Assembly: GCA_904381335.1 (NCBI GenBank)
Contig: CAJFIN010000005.1
Coordinates: forward strand, 1-44,724
Origin: Candidatus Neoanaerotignum galli
Lineage (GTDB): Bacteria; Bacillota; Clostridia; Lachnospirales; Anaerotignaceae
DNA length: 44,724 bases
Direction: 5' to 3'
Shown here one piece after another: positions 15,805-25,474 of the stretch. The notes beneath the pieces were generated by a model that was not told the DNA's origin, ran no database searches, and was given only the letters and a program-made list of their open reading frames with translations. Each line of letters starts with the position of its first letter. Positions within the stretch are counted from its first letter, which is position 1. The translations under genes and the position numbers were made by a program.

Positions 15805-16452
15805 GCCCAGATAGTTCAAAACGCTTCCTTCCTACTTATCACAAATTCTATGTAACCTATCTTTTTCCCGGTCAACTGCTTATCAGAAAAAATCCCAGTG
15901 CTGTAAAAGCAAAAACACCTGAAAAGCATCCTCCATTTTCATATCTTTTCGATCCATTCTTTAACAAGATCGCCCCTTTCAAACCACATTGTCCTCCAGT
16001 TCTTTTTATCACAACACACGCGCTCCTAAGCAAAGCCCCAACCCATCCTGCTACGAATATGCTGCTTTATCCCGGGCTGTGCCCTGCCTTATCCCTACAG
16101 ATTTATTTGCAATTCTTCATTGGCTTTTCCCTTTTTTAAAGCTATTTCCAGACAAAAAAATCCCCCCATACTTACTGTCAATGGAGGGAGTAAAAAACGA
16201 TTCGATCTCATCTAGCAAAGGTCCTTCTTTTCAGATCCTCTGGTATATGCTGGATCTACACCATTTTTTGTGGTTTTTTATCCGTGTATTGCAAATATTT
16301 TTTCTTTTCCCCATGTTTCGACAAACACTGCCCCACCTTTATGCTACAATAAATCCATAAAACGCATTGCCCGCTGTGTGTGACAACACCAGCCTGTATA
16401 GAAAAGAAAAAACTACAAACCCTAGAAAAAACAACGGATGGAGGTACGCTAG
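15805..16452. other. Gene-poor intergenic region
   Basis: About 650 bp with no convincing gene. An open frame at 15989-16360 has no ribosome binding site and an implausible composition (many Pro, Phe, Ser, His). Near the right end an extended -10 box (TGCTACAAT, about 16343-16351) may serve the small gene at 16453; no good -35 box accompanies it. Nothing else was seen. Confidence 0.5.
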
Positions 16453-16722
16453 ATGAAATCACAACTGCCAAGCTATTACTGCGCTCTGTTCAGCGCTGTT
16501 ACCAAAGAAATCGAAGCCGGCCAGGAACTGTTGGAACTGCTGCGCCAGAGCCAATCTATTTCTGAGGTTTCACCGCTTCGCCAAAGCCATACCTTGACCG
16601 TAGCCCGGCGCCAGCTCGCTGCCATTGTCACACATCTGATAGAAGCGCAGCAAGAAGCGGAAGCCCTTTATTTAGAAGATCTGCCTACGGACGAAGAAAC
16701 CCGGCAAAGCCAGGTAATCTAA
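16453..16722 (+). CDS. Small helical protein of unknown function
   Basis: The 89-residue protein (MKSQLPSYYCALFSAVTKEI...) is almost wholly alpha-helical, with Glu/Gln/Leu-rich heptad-like runs at about residues 15-35 and 48-72, and an acidic end. There is no membrane segment or signal. A good GGAGGT lies 7 nt before the ATG. It is a lone plus-strand gene, convergent with recQ and separated from it by only 2 bp, so both must share or lack a terminator there. I recognise no family. Confidence 0.65.
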   Translation: MKSQLPSYYCALFSAVTKEIEAGQELLELLRQSQSISEVSPLRQSHTLTVARRQLAAIVTHLIEAQQEAEALYLEDLPTDEETRQSQVI

Positions 16723-16724
16723 AT

Positions 16725-18290
16725 TCACCGATCCCGCAGATAAGTCCGCACTGCCTGTAAAAAGGCATCACCATACAGCAACAATTTCTTTTGCCCCACG
16801 CCTGGAATATGCAATAGGTCATCCCGGTCTTGGGGCATTTTTTCTGTCATGGCTTCCAGTGTTCTATCGCTAAAAATCACAAAGGCCGGTACTCCTGCCT
16901 GATGAGCCAATGTTTTTCGCACTTCCTTTAACCGCAAAAAGAGAGGGTGATCCTCATATTGCCCCAATTTTTTCTCTCGGCTTTGCCACAGATCCACCGC
17001 CTTCTTTTGCGCCATATCCAACCCCGTTGGCTCTTCTGTCCGAAAATAATGCAGGCAGTTACCACAGGCGCTGCACTGTCTAGGCGCCTTTTGCCCGAAA
17101 TATTCTAGGATATATTCACGCAGACATCCTTTGGTCTTACAGTACCAAACCATTTGTTTCAATCGTTCTTGTTCTGCCTGGGTTACCTTGGCTTGTTCCT
17201 CCTCAGTCAAATGACTTAGGTCTTTCCTATGGCGCAGCAAATATTGCTCCAGTGCCACATCTTTTTTCTGATACAGCAGCAAACACCATGCTTTTTGGCC
17301 ATCCCGGCCTGCCCGGCCCGCTTCCTGATAATAACTTTCCATGTCCTTTGGCATCTGATAATGCACCACAAATCGAACATTTGGTTTATCTATCCCCATG
17401 CCAAACGCATTGGTTGCCACCATCACCTGCACTCGGTCATAGAGAAATTCCTCCTGATGTTTAGCCCGGAGCGCATGTTCCATTCCCCCATGGTAAGGCG
17501 CGGCAGAAATCCCCTGATCGGATAAAAACGCTGCCACCTCTTCCACAGCTCTGCGTGTCGCGCAATAAACAATACCACTTTGCCCCTCATGGCCAGAGAT
17601 AAACTGCCATAAAGCCTGCTTTTTATCCTTTGGCTCCATTACACGGAAAAACAAATTCGGCCGGTCGAAACTCAGCGTCACTTCCTGGGGTGATATTAGG
17701 CCCAGCAAGCGAATGATATCCTCCTTCACCTGCGGTGTGGCCGTGGCGGTGAAAGCACCCACCACAGGGCGATGGGGCAAGCCTTCTAAAAATGGCAATA
17801 TATCCAAATAACTGGGTCGAAAATCCTGCCCCCATTGGGAGACACAATGCGCTTCATCCACCGCCACCATAGAAATTGGCGCCTGCTGCACAAATTCTTG
17901 AAACCGCTTGGTCAACAGTCGCTCTGGAGCCACATAAATAATTTTATACTTACCTGCCGCGGCATTACGGATGGCCTTTTCCATCTGCCGCTCATTCAAA
18001 GAACTATTGAGATACGCTCCTGCAACACCGTTTGCCACTAGTGTCATCACCTGATCCTTCATCAGAGACACCAAAGGAGAAACCACCAGCGTAATCCCCT
18101 CCATCAATAACGCAGGCACCTGAAAACACAGGCTTTTCCCTGCTCCAGTGGGCATCACTGCCAAGGCGTCACGCCCTTCCATCAGGGTACGGATCATTTC
18201 TCCCTGGCCCGGGCGAAATGAATCGTAGCCATAATATTGTTTTAATACTTTAAATGCACGCTGCTGCCATGGGTTCTGATGGTGCTGCAT
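16725..18290 (-). CDS. recQ: ATP-dependent DNA helicase RecQ, short form
   Basis: The 521-residue protein has the full RecQ helicase core: Walker A MPTGAGKS (about residues 46-53), VDEAHCVSQWG (about 144-154), FTATATP, and motifs V-VI ending QEAGRAGRDG (about 321-330). Four cysteines (CLREYILEYFGQ...CSACGNC, about 388-411) form the RQC zinc site, and an HRDC domain follows at about 447-519 (HPLFLRLKEVRKTLA to GVGQKKLLLYG). Only about 35 residues lie between zinc site and HRDC, so the usual RQC winged helix appears missing. The start at 18290 follows TTAGGAGG; a longer frame upstream lacks a site. It is a 3'-5' DNA helicase for repair and fork processing. Confidence 0.93.
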   Translation of the reverse strand: MQHHQNPWQQRAFKVLKQYYGYDSFRPGQGEMIRTLMEGRDALAVMPTGAGKSLCFQVPALLMEGITLVVSPLVSLMKDQVMTLVANGVAGAYLNSSLNERQMEKAIRNAAAGKYKIIYVAPERLLTKRFQEFVQQAPISMVAVDEAHCVSQWGQDFRPSYLDILPFLEGLPHRPVVGAFTATATPQVKEDIIRLLGLISPQEVTLSFDRPNLFFRVMEPKDKKQALWQFISGHEGQSGIVYCATRRAVEEVAAFLSDQGISAAPYHGGMEHALRAKHQEEFLYDRVQVMVATNAFGMGIDKPNVRFVVHYQMPKDMESYYQEAGRAGRDGQKAWCLLLYQKKDVALEQYLLRHRKDLSHLTEEEQAKVTQAEQERLKQMVWYCKTKGCLREYILEYFGQKAPRQCSACGNCLHYFRTEEPTGLDMAQKKAVDLWQSREKKLGQYEDHPLFLRLKEVRKTLAHQAGVPAFVIFSDRTLEAMTEKMPQDRDDLLHIPGVGQKKLLLYGDAFLQAVRTYLRDR

Positions 18291-18312
18291 TCTTTTTCCT
18301 CCTAACTGATGG

Positions 18313-18348
18313 CAAAAAGAAACGGCAGGGTATACACTGCCGTTTCTG
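18313..18348 (-). terminator. Rho-independent terminator after the acyl-CoA dehydratase activase gene
   Basis: On the minus strand an 11-bp perfect stem AGAAACGGCAG/CTGCCGTTTCT with an 8-nt loop runs into TTTT. It lies between the 1430-aa gene and recQ, so recQ probably needs its own promoter or read-through. Confidence 0.8.
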
Positions 18349-18381
18349 CCGGCCATAGGCCGAACGCATTTGGTTCTTTGC

Positions 18382-21300
18382 TTAAATACCAGCTTTCACG
18401 CTCTGAGGCATTGCCACAGGATCATACAGCTGATTTTTCTTCATCTGTTCCCGGTCTAAATTTCGCTCTGCTGCAGCCAACATCAGTTTGATTCGGTTCA
18501 GCTGGTTAACTTCGCTGGCGCCGGGGTCATAATCGATGGCCACCACATTGGCCAATGGATTTCTGCGGCGCAACTCCTTGATAACGCCTTTGCCCACAAC
18601 ATGGTTTGGCAGGCAGGCAAACGGCTGGGTACAGATAATGTTGTTGACACCGCTATGCAGTAATTCCATCATTTCCGCCGTCAGGAACCAGCCTTCCCCA
18701 GTCTGGTTACACAACGAAACAATGGGCTCAGCCATCTTGGCCATTTCTTTGATATCCAAAGGCACATCAAACCGGGTGCTCTTTTTCAGCGCCTTAAACA
18801 TGGGTCGCTGATAGCTCTGGATGATGGCAGCCAGGCCATTAGCCACCAACCGGCCAGAAATCTTTGTGCCCAAGAATTTATTCTTGATGGTGCTGTTATA
18901 GCAAGTATATAACGCAAAGGTCAAAAGATCCGGCACCACAGCTTCTGCGCCTTCTTTTTCCAGCAGGCCAACAATATCATTATTGGCGGTAGGATGATAT
19001 TTCACCAGGATTTCGCCCACAATGCCTACCCGCGGCTTTTTCACGCCATTTAAGGGCAGAGCATCAAAATCTTTCACAATTCCTTCCAGGTTTTGGGCGA
19101 AATTCTTGCCTTCCCGCACATCCCGTTTTACCTTTTCGTTCCATTTTTCATACAAGGCATTGGCGCTGCCTTCTACGCGCTCATAAGGTCTCGTCCGATA
19201 GAGCACTCGCATAAACAAATCGCCATAAACAAAGGACTGCAGCGCTCGATCTGCTATGGGCAAACTATAACTCCATCCCGGGTTTTTCTCCAAGCCCGTG
19301 GGGCTGACAGAAATCACAGGGATATGATCCAGTCCCAGGTTTTTCAGTGCCTTGCGGAAAAAGCCGATATAGTTGGTCGCACGGCAGCCGCCGCCGGTCT
19401 GGGTCATCAAAATGGCCACTTTATTAACATCATACTTTCCGCTTTTCAGCGCATTGATCACCTGACCTGCTGTAATCAAAGCAGGATAGCACGCATCGTT
19501 ATTTACATATTTCAAGCCTGTTTCAATGCTGCTTTTATCTATGGCAGGCATCACATCGATCTTATAACCGCAGGAGCGGAAAGCTTCCTTCAGGATATCA
19601 AAATGAAGCGGCGCCATCTGAGGACAAAGTAAAGTATAATCTTTCTTCATCTCTTTGGTAAACAGCACCCGATGAAGAGAGGCATCTCCAGGATGGATCT
19701 GGCGATGTTTATCACGCCGGTCTTCCATGGCAGCAATGAGGGAACGAATTCTGATTCGGGCCGCACCCAAATTATTCACTTCATCAATTTTCAGCACCGT
19801 ATAAATCTTTCCGGCAGCTTGAAGAATATCTTTTACCTCATCTGTGGTCACAGCATCTAGGCCGCAGCCAAAGCTATTCAACTGCACATACTCAATATTT
19901 TCCTGGTTCTTAACAAAAGCTGCTGCTTCATACAAACGGCTATGGTACATCCACTGATCCCGCACCACCAACGGCCGCTCCACATGACCCAAATGGGCAA
20001 CGGAGTCTTCCGTTAAAACGGCAATACCAAAACTGGTGATCATTTCAGGAATCCCATGGTTTACTTCCGGGTCAATATGATATGGACGCCCGCCCAACAC
20101 AATGGCAGCCATGTTCTGTTCCTTGATGTAGGCCAGGACTTCTTCTCCTTTTTTATGCATGCCCTCCCGGAAATCATCCCAGGCTTTCCAGCCCAGATCA
20201 ACGGCCTCTTGCGCCTCAGCCCGCGTTACGCCATAAGCAGCAAACTCACTGGCAATACGGCGCACCAGCGCTTTCTTATTTTTAAAGGAGAAGAACGGAT
20301 TCAGAAAGGTAATGCCATCTTCCCGCAATTCTTCCATGTTATTTTTGATGTTTTCGCAATAGCTTGCTACAATTGGGCAACTATAGCTTTCATCCGCCGC
20401 TAAAATATCCGGCCGCTCATAAACAATACCGGGATAAAATACGGTTTTTACCCCCCGATCCAACAGCCATTTCACATGGCCATGCACCAATTTAGCAGGA
20501 TAGCAAACGCTTTCCGATGGGATCGATTCAATGCCCAGCTCATACAGCCCCTTTGAAGAATAGGGGGACAGTTCAATATGGAACCCAAAGTGCGTCAAAA
20601 CAGCATGCCAGAAGGGATAATCCTCATACATATTCAATACCCGAGGAATCCCAATAGTACCCCGTTTCGCCTGATCTGCCGGCAATACCTCCCGATCAAA
20701 GAGCAGATGCTTTTTAAATTCATAAAGGTTTGGCACATTTTCATTGGTAGCAGCCTTGCCTTCCCCTTTTTCACAGCGGTTACCCGTAATAAAATGACGA
20801 CCGCCGCTAAATTTATTGATGGTCAGCAGACAGTTGTTGGCACAACGACCACACCGGGCATGATCGATCTTCACTTCCAGCGAGTTCATTGCTTCCTGGA
20901 ATACCAGCGTAGTCTGATACCCTTCCTGATATTTTTCCCGGGCAATCAAGCCAGCGCCAAAGGCACCCATAATACCGGCAATATCCGGCCGAACCGCCTC
21001 ACGTTCACTAATCAGCTCAAAAGACCGCAGCACTGCATTATTATAGAACGTGCCACCTTGCACAACAATGCTTTTGCCCAGAGCTTTAGGGTCTGCAATT
21101 TTAATCACTTTTAGCAAAGCATTTTTAATGACAGAGTAGGCAAGCCCTGCTGAAATATCAGCTACACTGGCGCCTTCTTTTTGAGCCTGCTTTACACGGC
21201 TATTCATAAATACGGTACAGCGAGAACCTAAATCAATGGGCGTCCGGCTTTCCAAAGCAATTTGCGCAAAATCCTTCACTGAGTAATTTAACCCTTTGGC

Positions 21301-22674
21301 AAATGTTTCAATGAAGGAACCACAGCCAGAAGAACAAGCTTCATTGAGCTGCACGCTGTCAATGACGCCATCCCGAATCCGCAGGCATTTCATGTCCTGC
21401 CCGCCAATATCCAAAATAAAGTCTACATCCGGCTTAAAAAATGCCGCTGCTTTATAGTGGGCCACCGTTTCAATATAACCCAAATCTACCATCAGTGCTT
21501 CTTTGATGAGCCCTTCGCCATATCCTGTCACACAGGAATTCGCAATGCGCACCTTGTCCGGCTTTTTGCTGTAAAGATCATTCAAAGCCGCAATAACCAC
21601 TTTCAGCGGATTGCCTTCATTACTGGTATAGTAAGAATATAGTAATTCACCGTCTTCCGACACCAAAGCCACCTTTGTTGTGGTACTGCCGGCATCAATG
21701 CCCAAAAATGCGTTTCCTTCATAAGTAGAAAGATCCCGCCGGGCCACTTTTTCTTTTTCATGGCGAGCAAAAAACTCCGCCTCATCTTCCGGCGTTTGGA
21801 ACAAAGGATCCAGACGGCTAACTTCCATCTGCAAACTGCCAACCGTTCTTAAATTATTCAAAAGTTGAGAAAAAGTCAGAACTTTGCTGTCCTTTTTTGC
21901 GCTAACGGCAGAACCAAAGGCTGCAAAAAGATGGGAATTATTGGGGACAATGGTGGTTTTTTCTGTCAAATGCAATGTGTCGATGAATCTCTGTCGAAGT
22001 TCAGAAAGGAAATGTAAGGGGCCGCCCAAAAAAGCAATATTACCCCGGATAGGTTTGCCACAGGCCAGACCGCTGATGGTCTGGTTGACCACTGCTTGGA
22101 AAATCGATGCCGCTAAGTCTTCTTTTGCCGCCCCTTCATTGATGAGAGGCTGGATATCGGACTTGGCAAACACACCGCATCTGCTAGCGATGGGATAAAT
22201 GACCTTATGGCGCTTGGCCATTTCATTCAGGCCCTCCGCATCCGTTTGAAGGAGCGTAGCCATCTGGTCAATAAAGCTGCCAGTACCACCGGCACATACA
22301 CCGTTCATTCTCTGTTCAATGCCGTTATCAAAATAAATAATCTTGGCGTCTTCCCCGCCTAATTCAATGGCCACATCTGTTTGCGGCGCCACCGTTTCTA
22401 CGGCATTGGCTGTAGCCACCACTTCTTGGATAAAATCTACGCCAATGGCATCTGCCATGGAAACACCGCCGCTGCCTGTCATCATTGCTGTAAAAGAAAG
22501 ATCTCCCAGCTTTTCATGCGCCCGCTCCACGATCGAAAGGAGCGTTTCTTTAATTTGGGAAAAATGCCGTGTATATTCTGAAAACAAAGTCTTGTTTCCG
22601 CTGTCGAGCACCACAACTTTCACGGTTGTTGAGCCGATATCGATGCCAAGACGACACACGTCTGGTAATTTCAT
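18382..22674 (-). CDS. Acyl-CoA dehydratase activase fusion (double BcrAD/BadFG ATPase + DUF2229 + HgdB-like), Fe-S protein
   Basis: The 1430-residue multidomain protein has two ASKHA-type activase domains. The first, at about residues 8-255 ([24 protein letters not shown]; Cys127 in [11 protein letters not shown]; Cys166), and the second at about 323-580 ([24 protein letters not shown]; Cys447 and Cys451 in [11 protein letters not shown]; Cys486) resemble the ATP-driven electron activators of 2-hydroxyacyl-CoA dehydratases. A four-cysteine site follows (Cys608, 611, 615, 634), then a DUF2229 region and a dehydratase-D-like C-terminal half with many cysteines. Such giant fusions are widespread in Clostridia; the substrate is unknown. 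ATP-driven low-potential electron transfer is inferred from the domains. The start at 22674 is set by AGGAGG 7 nt before ATG; earlier in-frame ATGs sit on or before the site. A possible operator lies upstream. Confidence 0.88.
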   Translation of the reverse strand: MKLPDVCRLGIDIGSTTVKVVVLDSGNKTLFSEYTRHFSQIKETLLSIVERAHEKLGDLSFTAMMTGSGGVSMADAIGVDFIQEVVATANAVETVAPQTDVAIELGGEDAKIIYFDNGIEQRMNGVCAGGTGSFIDQMATLLQTDAEGLNEMAKRHKVIYPIASRCGVFAKSDIQPLINEGAAKEDLAASIFQAVVNQTISGLACGKPIRGNIAFLGGPLHFLSELRQRFIDTLHLTEKTTIVPNNSHLFAAFGSAVSAKKDSKVLTFSQLLNNLRTVGSLQMEVSRLDPLFQTPEDEAEFFARHEKEKVARRDLSTYEGNAFLGIDAGSTTTKVALVSEDGELLYSYYTSNEGNPLKVVIAALNDLYSKKPDKVRIANSCVTGYGEGLIKEALMVDLGYIETVAHYKAAAFFKPDVDFILDIGGQDMKCLRIRDGVIDSVQLNEACSSGCGSFIETFAKGLNYSVKDFAQIALESRTPIDLGSRCTVFMNSRVKQAQKEGASVADISAGLAYSVIKNALLKVIKIADPKALGKSIVVQGGTFYNNAVLRSFELISEREAVRPDIAGIMGAFGAGLIAREKYQEGYQTTLVFQEAMNSLEVKIDHARCGRCANNCLLTINKFSGGRHFITGNRCEKGEGKAATNENVPNLYEFKKHLLFDREVLPADQAKRGTIGIPRVLNMYEDYPFWHAVLTHFGFHIELSPYSSKGLYELGIESIPSESVCYPAKLVHGHVKWLLDRGVKTVFYPGIVYERPDILAADESYSCPIVASYCENIKNNMEELREDGITFLNPFFSFKNKKALVRRIASEFAAYGVTRAEAQEAVDLGWKAWDDFREGMHKKGEEVLAYIKEQNMAAIVLGGRPYHIDPEVNHGIPEMITSFGIAVLTEDSVAHLGHVERPLVVRDQWMYHSRLYEAAAFVKNQENIEYVQLNSFGCGLDAVTTDEVKDILQAAGKIYTVLKIDEVNNLGAARIRIRSLIAAMEDRRDKHRQIHPGDASLHRVLFTKEMKKDYTLLCPQMAPLHFDILKEAFRSCGYKIDVMPAIDKSSIETGLKYVNNDACYPALITAGQVINALKSGKYDVNKVAILMTQTGGGCRATNYIGFFRKALKNLGLDHIPVISVSPTGLEKNPGWSYSLPIADRALQSFVYGDLFMRVLYRTRPYERVEGSANALYEKWNEKVKRDVREGKNFAQNLEGIVKDFDALPLNGVKKPRVGIVGEILVKYHPTANNDIVGLLEKEGAEAVVPDLLTFALYTCYNSTIKNKFLGTKISGRLVANGLAAIIQSYQRPMFKALKKSTRFDVPLDIKEMAKMAEPIVSLCNQTGEGWFLTAEMMELLHSGVNNIICTQPFACLPNHVVGKGVIKELRRRNPLANVVAIDYDPGASEVNQLNRIKLMLAAAERNLDREQMKKNQLYDPVAMPQSVKAGI

Positions 22675-22696
22675 TCTCATGCCTCCTAACAATCAT

Positions 22697-22715
22697 TATC
22701 ATGTAATACATGATA
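22697..22715 (-). promoter_or_regulatory. Inverted repeat downstream of the -10 box, possible operator
   Basis: TATCATG-TAATA-CATGATA is a perfect 7-bp inverted repeat with a 5-bp centre. It lies between a TATAAT box (22727-22732 on the plus strand as ATTATA) and the AGGAGG site of the 1430-aa gene, where a bound repressor would block transcription. The matching -35 box is poor. Confidence 0.5.
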
Positions 22716-22819
22716 TTACCTATACCATTATACACCCTCTTTCAACAAAAATCTACTGGTATACATACAAAAGAATGAGCAAAATAAATCATTTCTTGGT
22801 CAAAATTAGCAAAAATGTC

Positions 22820-23221
22820 TTAGTGTCGTTCCATATATGGCGGCATTTCCACCATATCTTCGATTTTATCAATCTCATGGGCGATAATATGCGGCCCTGC
22901 AATCACGCAAAGAAGACCTTTGTCATTTTTGCCAATTAGCTCTCCTTCGATGATCCGTTTTTGTAGCGTAGTAATTCGCACCTGCATTCCCTTTTGAAAC
23001 ACCCGCCCGCGAAAATGGATGGTGGCCTCTGGAAAAAGGGTGGCACAGTTTTGGATCATCATTTTCCGGTCAAATTCCCGGGCGGCTTCCTCTTGCGCAT
23101 AAGGAACATGCCGCATCCGGATCAATTTGCCCACATTGGTTATCAAGCGCATCAGCACAAAGGCCATAATGGCTGCATAAATATAGTCTGCCCAAGTGAG
23201 ACTCTTCAGGGCCTCCAGCAT
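22820..23221 (-). CDS. Small membrane-anchored protein, unknown
   Basis: The 133-residue protein has one N-terminal hydrophobic segment (IYAAIMAFVLMRLITNVGKL, about residues 14-33), a basic helical stretch, then a C-terminal beta-rich region (about 70-125; FRGRVFQKGMQVRITTLQKRIIEGELIGKND) that would be cytoplasmic. I recognise no family. Its GAGGTGA site overlaps the stop of the Orn/Lys/Arg decarboxylase gene, so the two are likely cotranscribed and translationally linked. Confidence 0.65.
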   Translation of the reverse strand: MLEALKSLTWADYIYAAIMAFVLMRLITNVGKLIRMRHVPYAQEEAAREFDRKMMIQNCATLFPEATIHFRGRVFQKGMQVRITTLQKRIIEGELIGKNDKGLLCVIAGPHIIAHEIDKIEDMVEMPPYMERH

Positions 23222-23228
23222 AGCTTAT

Positions 23229-24641
23229 TCACCTCTCGCCATTATCATACCGAATTATCGAAATTTTTGCAAGAGGGTCAAACCGTATCCCCAATACATT
23301 CCCATGATAGCGCACCATTTGCTCAATATGACGGACTATTTCCTCCGTAAGCTCCTCTCCGGGGAAAACCAGGGGAATTCCCGGTGGATATGGAATAATG
23401 GCCTGACCTGCAATTTCTCCCACCGCTTTATCCAGCGGTACTTCTCTAAGCTCCTTCCCCGCCGCCTGTCGGGGGGAAAGCACTGTTTTTGGTGCAGGAT
23501 AAGCAGAAAACCCTTCTTCCGTCTTGCGCCGAGGCATCGGCCGGCTATCAATGGCTTTTAATCCCCGGATCAGGGCTTCAAATCCCTCATCTGCATCAAA
23601 CGGGCTTGTCATATAACAGATATGGGTCGGCATAGCAAATTCCATCTCCACGCCAAATTCATCCCGCATTGTCTCTGCCACCACTTTCATATCCCAATTT
23701 GGACTGGTAAGCACTAATTTTGCCACATCATAGCCACAGCCTGCATCATCTGAAAATAAACTCATATGCTGCAAAGCAGAAAGCTCCTGCCGCACTTGCT
23801 GAAGCTTTTGCCAATATGGTTGAGTATCCATCTTCTCCATCACCATCCGGCATCGATCCAGATAGGCTAAAAACACATAGGAGGGACTTGTGGACTGGGT
23901 CATACGCAAACTCCGGCGCAGCCGGTCAACATCCACCCGATCGCTGGCAACATGGAGTAAAGCCGTCTGTGTTGGCGCTGCCAAGGTTTTATGAGCACTT
24001 TGTACCACGATATCAGCACCCAGTTTCACTGCACTTTGGGGGAATCCTTCACAAAAAGAAAAATGAGCGCCATGGGCCTCATCCACCACCAAAAGCATTC
24101 CGTGCCGGTGCACCACATCAGCAATGGCGGCAATATCACTGACCACTCCTTCAAAGGTAGGGCTTGTGATAAGCACTCCCTTGGCATTTGGATATTGGTT
24201 TAGCTGTTCATCCAACCGCTGTGGATCCACTTGTCCAAACACATCTAACCCTGCCGCTCGTTCAGGCAGGATGAAATGGGGCACTGCCCCGCTTAGCACC
24301 AGGCCGTCCCAAACACTTTTATGGCAGTTACGTCCCACCACCACTTCATCGCCATCCCAGCATAAGGTCAGCAATGCTCCAATTAAACCGCAAGAAGCCC
24401 CATTAATCAAAAAAAAGGTTTCTTTTGCCCCAACCGCATTGGCATACGCCTGTTCGGCTTCGCGAATGATGCCTTGGGCCTGATGAAGATTATCAAACCC
24501 GGTGATCTCTGTGATGTCCATGGAAAAAATATCATTATCCATACCTCTGCCCAGTTTATGTCCTGGCATATGAAAGGGATACCGGGGCTGTTTTCCATAC
24601 GCTTTCAGTCTGTCATACAAAGAACATTGGGATTGTTCCAT
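23229..24641 (-). CDS. Orn/Lys/Arg decarboxylase family PLP enzyme (YaaO/SpeA-like)
   Basis: The 470-residue protein has the fold-type I PLP pattern of the group III decarboxylases of the SpeA/YaaO type: YPFHMPGHKLGRG (about residues 21-33), LINGASCGLIGALLT (about 78-92), VVDEAHGAHFSF (about 185-196) and the PLP lysine in VVQSAHKTLAAPTQTA (Lys218). It likely decarboxylates arginine, lysine or ornithine to a polyamine or diamine. It lacks the N-terminal wing domain of the large inducible enzymes, as in YaaO. In Bacillus the gene lies right before tmk; here it lies on the far side of the same conserved block, past ybaK. A polyamine transport operon is also in the window. The substrate cannot be told from the sequence. 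Confidence 0.88.
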   Translation of the reverse strand: MEQSQCSLYDRLKAYGKQPRYPFHMPGHKLGRGMDNDIFSMDITEITGFDNLHQAQGIIREAEQAYANAVGAKETFFLINGASCGLIGALLTLCWDGDEVVVGRNCHKSVWDGLVLSGAVPHFILPERAAGLDVFGQVDPQRLDEQLNQYPNAKGVLITSPTFEGVVSDIAAIADVVHRHGMLLVVDEAHGAHFSFCEGFPQSAVKLGADIVVQSAHKTLAAPTQTALLHVASDRVDVDRLRRSLRMTQSTSPSYVFLAYLDRCRMVMEKMDTQPYWQKLQQVRQELSALQHMSLFSDDAGCGYDVAKLVLTSPNWDMKVVAETMRDEFGVEMEFAMPTHICYMTSPFDADEGFEALIRGLKAIDSRPMPRRKTEEGFSAYPAPKTVLSPRQAAGKELREVPLDKAVGEIAGQAIIPYPPGIPLVFPGEELTEEIVRHIEQMVRYHGNVLGIRFDPLAKISIIRYDNGER

Positions 24642-24976
24642 TGATTCTTTCCTCTCTTTCCCGCCGTTTTCTCAGCGTCACCATAGTTTCAGGGCAACGC
24701 CCAACGATCTAAACTATTGTATTTCATTTTTTGCATCATTTCTTTTCTAGTCCCGTTTTCTCTACCTCTATGGCAGCTGCCGCCATGGTCTACCCAACCT
24801 TTCACCCGCATCTGAAACTACGTCAAAGCCCCGCCGCTCCAATACCATTCAACCTGGATTATCTCTTTTCCTTGGGAGGCAATAAAATGTTGATGTAAAC
24901 AGACACTTAGGGTAATTCCTGTTCCTTTTAGGCTGTTCCCTTCAGGTTCTTCCCATCGGACATGGCCAAGCAAAAT
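24642..24976. other. Intergenic region between ybaK and the decarboxylase
   Basis: A TACAAT box (minus strand, 24716-24721) could start the decarboxylase transcript, but its -35 region is poor. A small GGGCGTTGCCC hairpin follows in the leader. There is a perfect GGCAGCTGCC palindrome near 24773-24782. I see no clear terminator for the upstream operon and no gene. Confidence 0.4.
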
Positions 24977-25474
24977 TCATTTCTGGGATAAAGAAAACCA
25001 TTGCGTCTTTCTGCCCAGTGCCGGCAAAAAGCATCCAAAAAAATCGTCTCCTGAGATGACCACTGTCGCAGTGCAAATGCATGGGTGGAAGGCAAAATAT
25101 GGTATCTCCCTCAACCCCATCTCCGCAAAAAAGGTTACCTGCTGCTGGGAATCAAATACTAAGCCCAATGGTGAAACGGCCCCGGGTGTTTCTTTCAAAA
25201 TAGAAAAAAGTGCCGCTGCCGCGCCAAACCGCCTAGCCGGCAGGTCCTGCCGGCGAGCTGTCTTCCAGTTGAAGCGCATTTGCCCTGGCAATAAAATCAA
25301 ACCATAGGGACCGCCTTCTTTTTCCTCCACAAATAAGGCCTTGACCGATGCTACACCTAGCCGTTGATCCAGCTTTGCTGCATCTTCCATCGTGGCCATG
25401 GCCTCATGACGATACAAACGATAGGCAATATTATGCCGCTGCAAAAACTGGTAGATTGCTTCTTCCTGACTCAT
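24977..25474 (-). CDS. YbaK/ProX-type aminoacyl-tRNA deacylase (PrdX-like)
   Basis: The 165-residue protein fits the YbaK/aa-tRNA synthetase-associated domain, PrdX/ProX branch. It has an N-terminal YQFLQRHNIAYRLYRHEAMATMEDAA, a central KALFVEEKEGGPYGLILLPG, and the signature PGAVSPLGLVFDSQQQVTFFAEMGLREIPYFAFHP. Such free-standing domains hydrolyse mischarged tRNAs such as Ala-tRNA(Pro). In most homologues the C-terminal motif is HPNxNTAT; here it is HPCICTAT. It starts in a 4-bp overlap (ATGA) with rsmI and ends the operon. Confidence 0.85.
   Translation of the reverse strand: MSQEEAIYQFLQRHNIAYRLYRHEAMATMEDAAKLDQRLGVASVKALFVEEKEGGPYGLILLPGQMRFNWKTARRQDLPARRFGAAAALFSILKETPGAVSPLGLVFDSQQQVTFFAEMGLREIPYFAFHPCICTATVVISGDDFFGCFLPALGRKTQWFSLSQK

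Noticed and set aside
15989..16360. Plus-strand open frame of 123 codons
   Set aside because: No ribosome site, odd composition and no recognisable motifs; treated as chance.
19093..19632. Long plus-strand frames opposite the activase gene (also 20578-21114)
   Set aside because: They are antisense shadows of a strongly conserved 1430-aa protein and have no ribosome sites.
24886..24897. Three-codon frame behind GGGAGG (ATG TTG ATG TAA)
   Set aside because: Too short to mean anything, and no gene follows on the plus strand.
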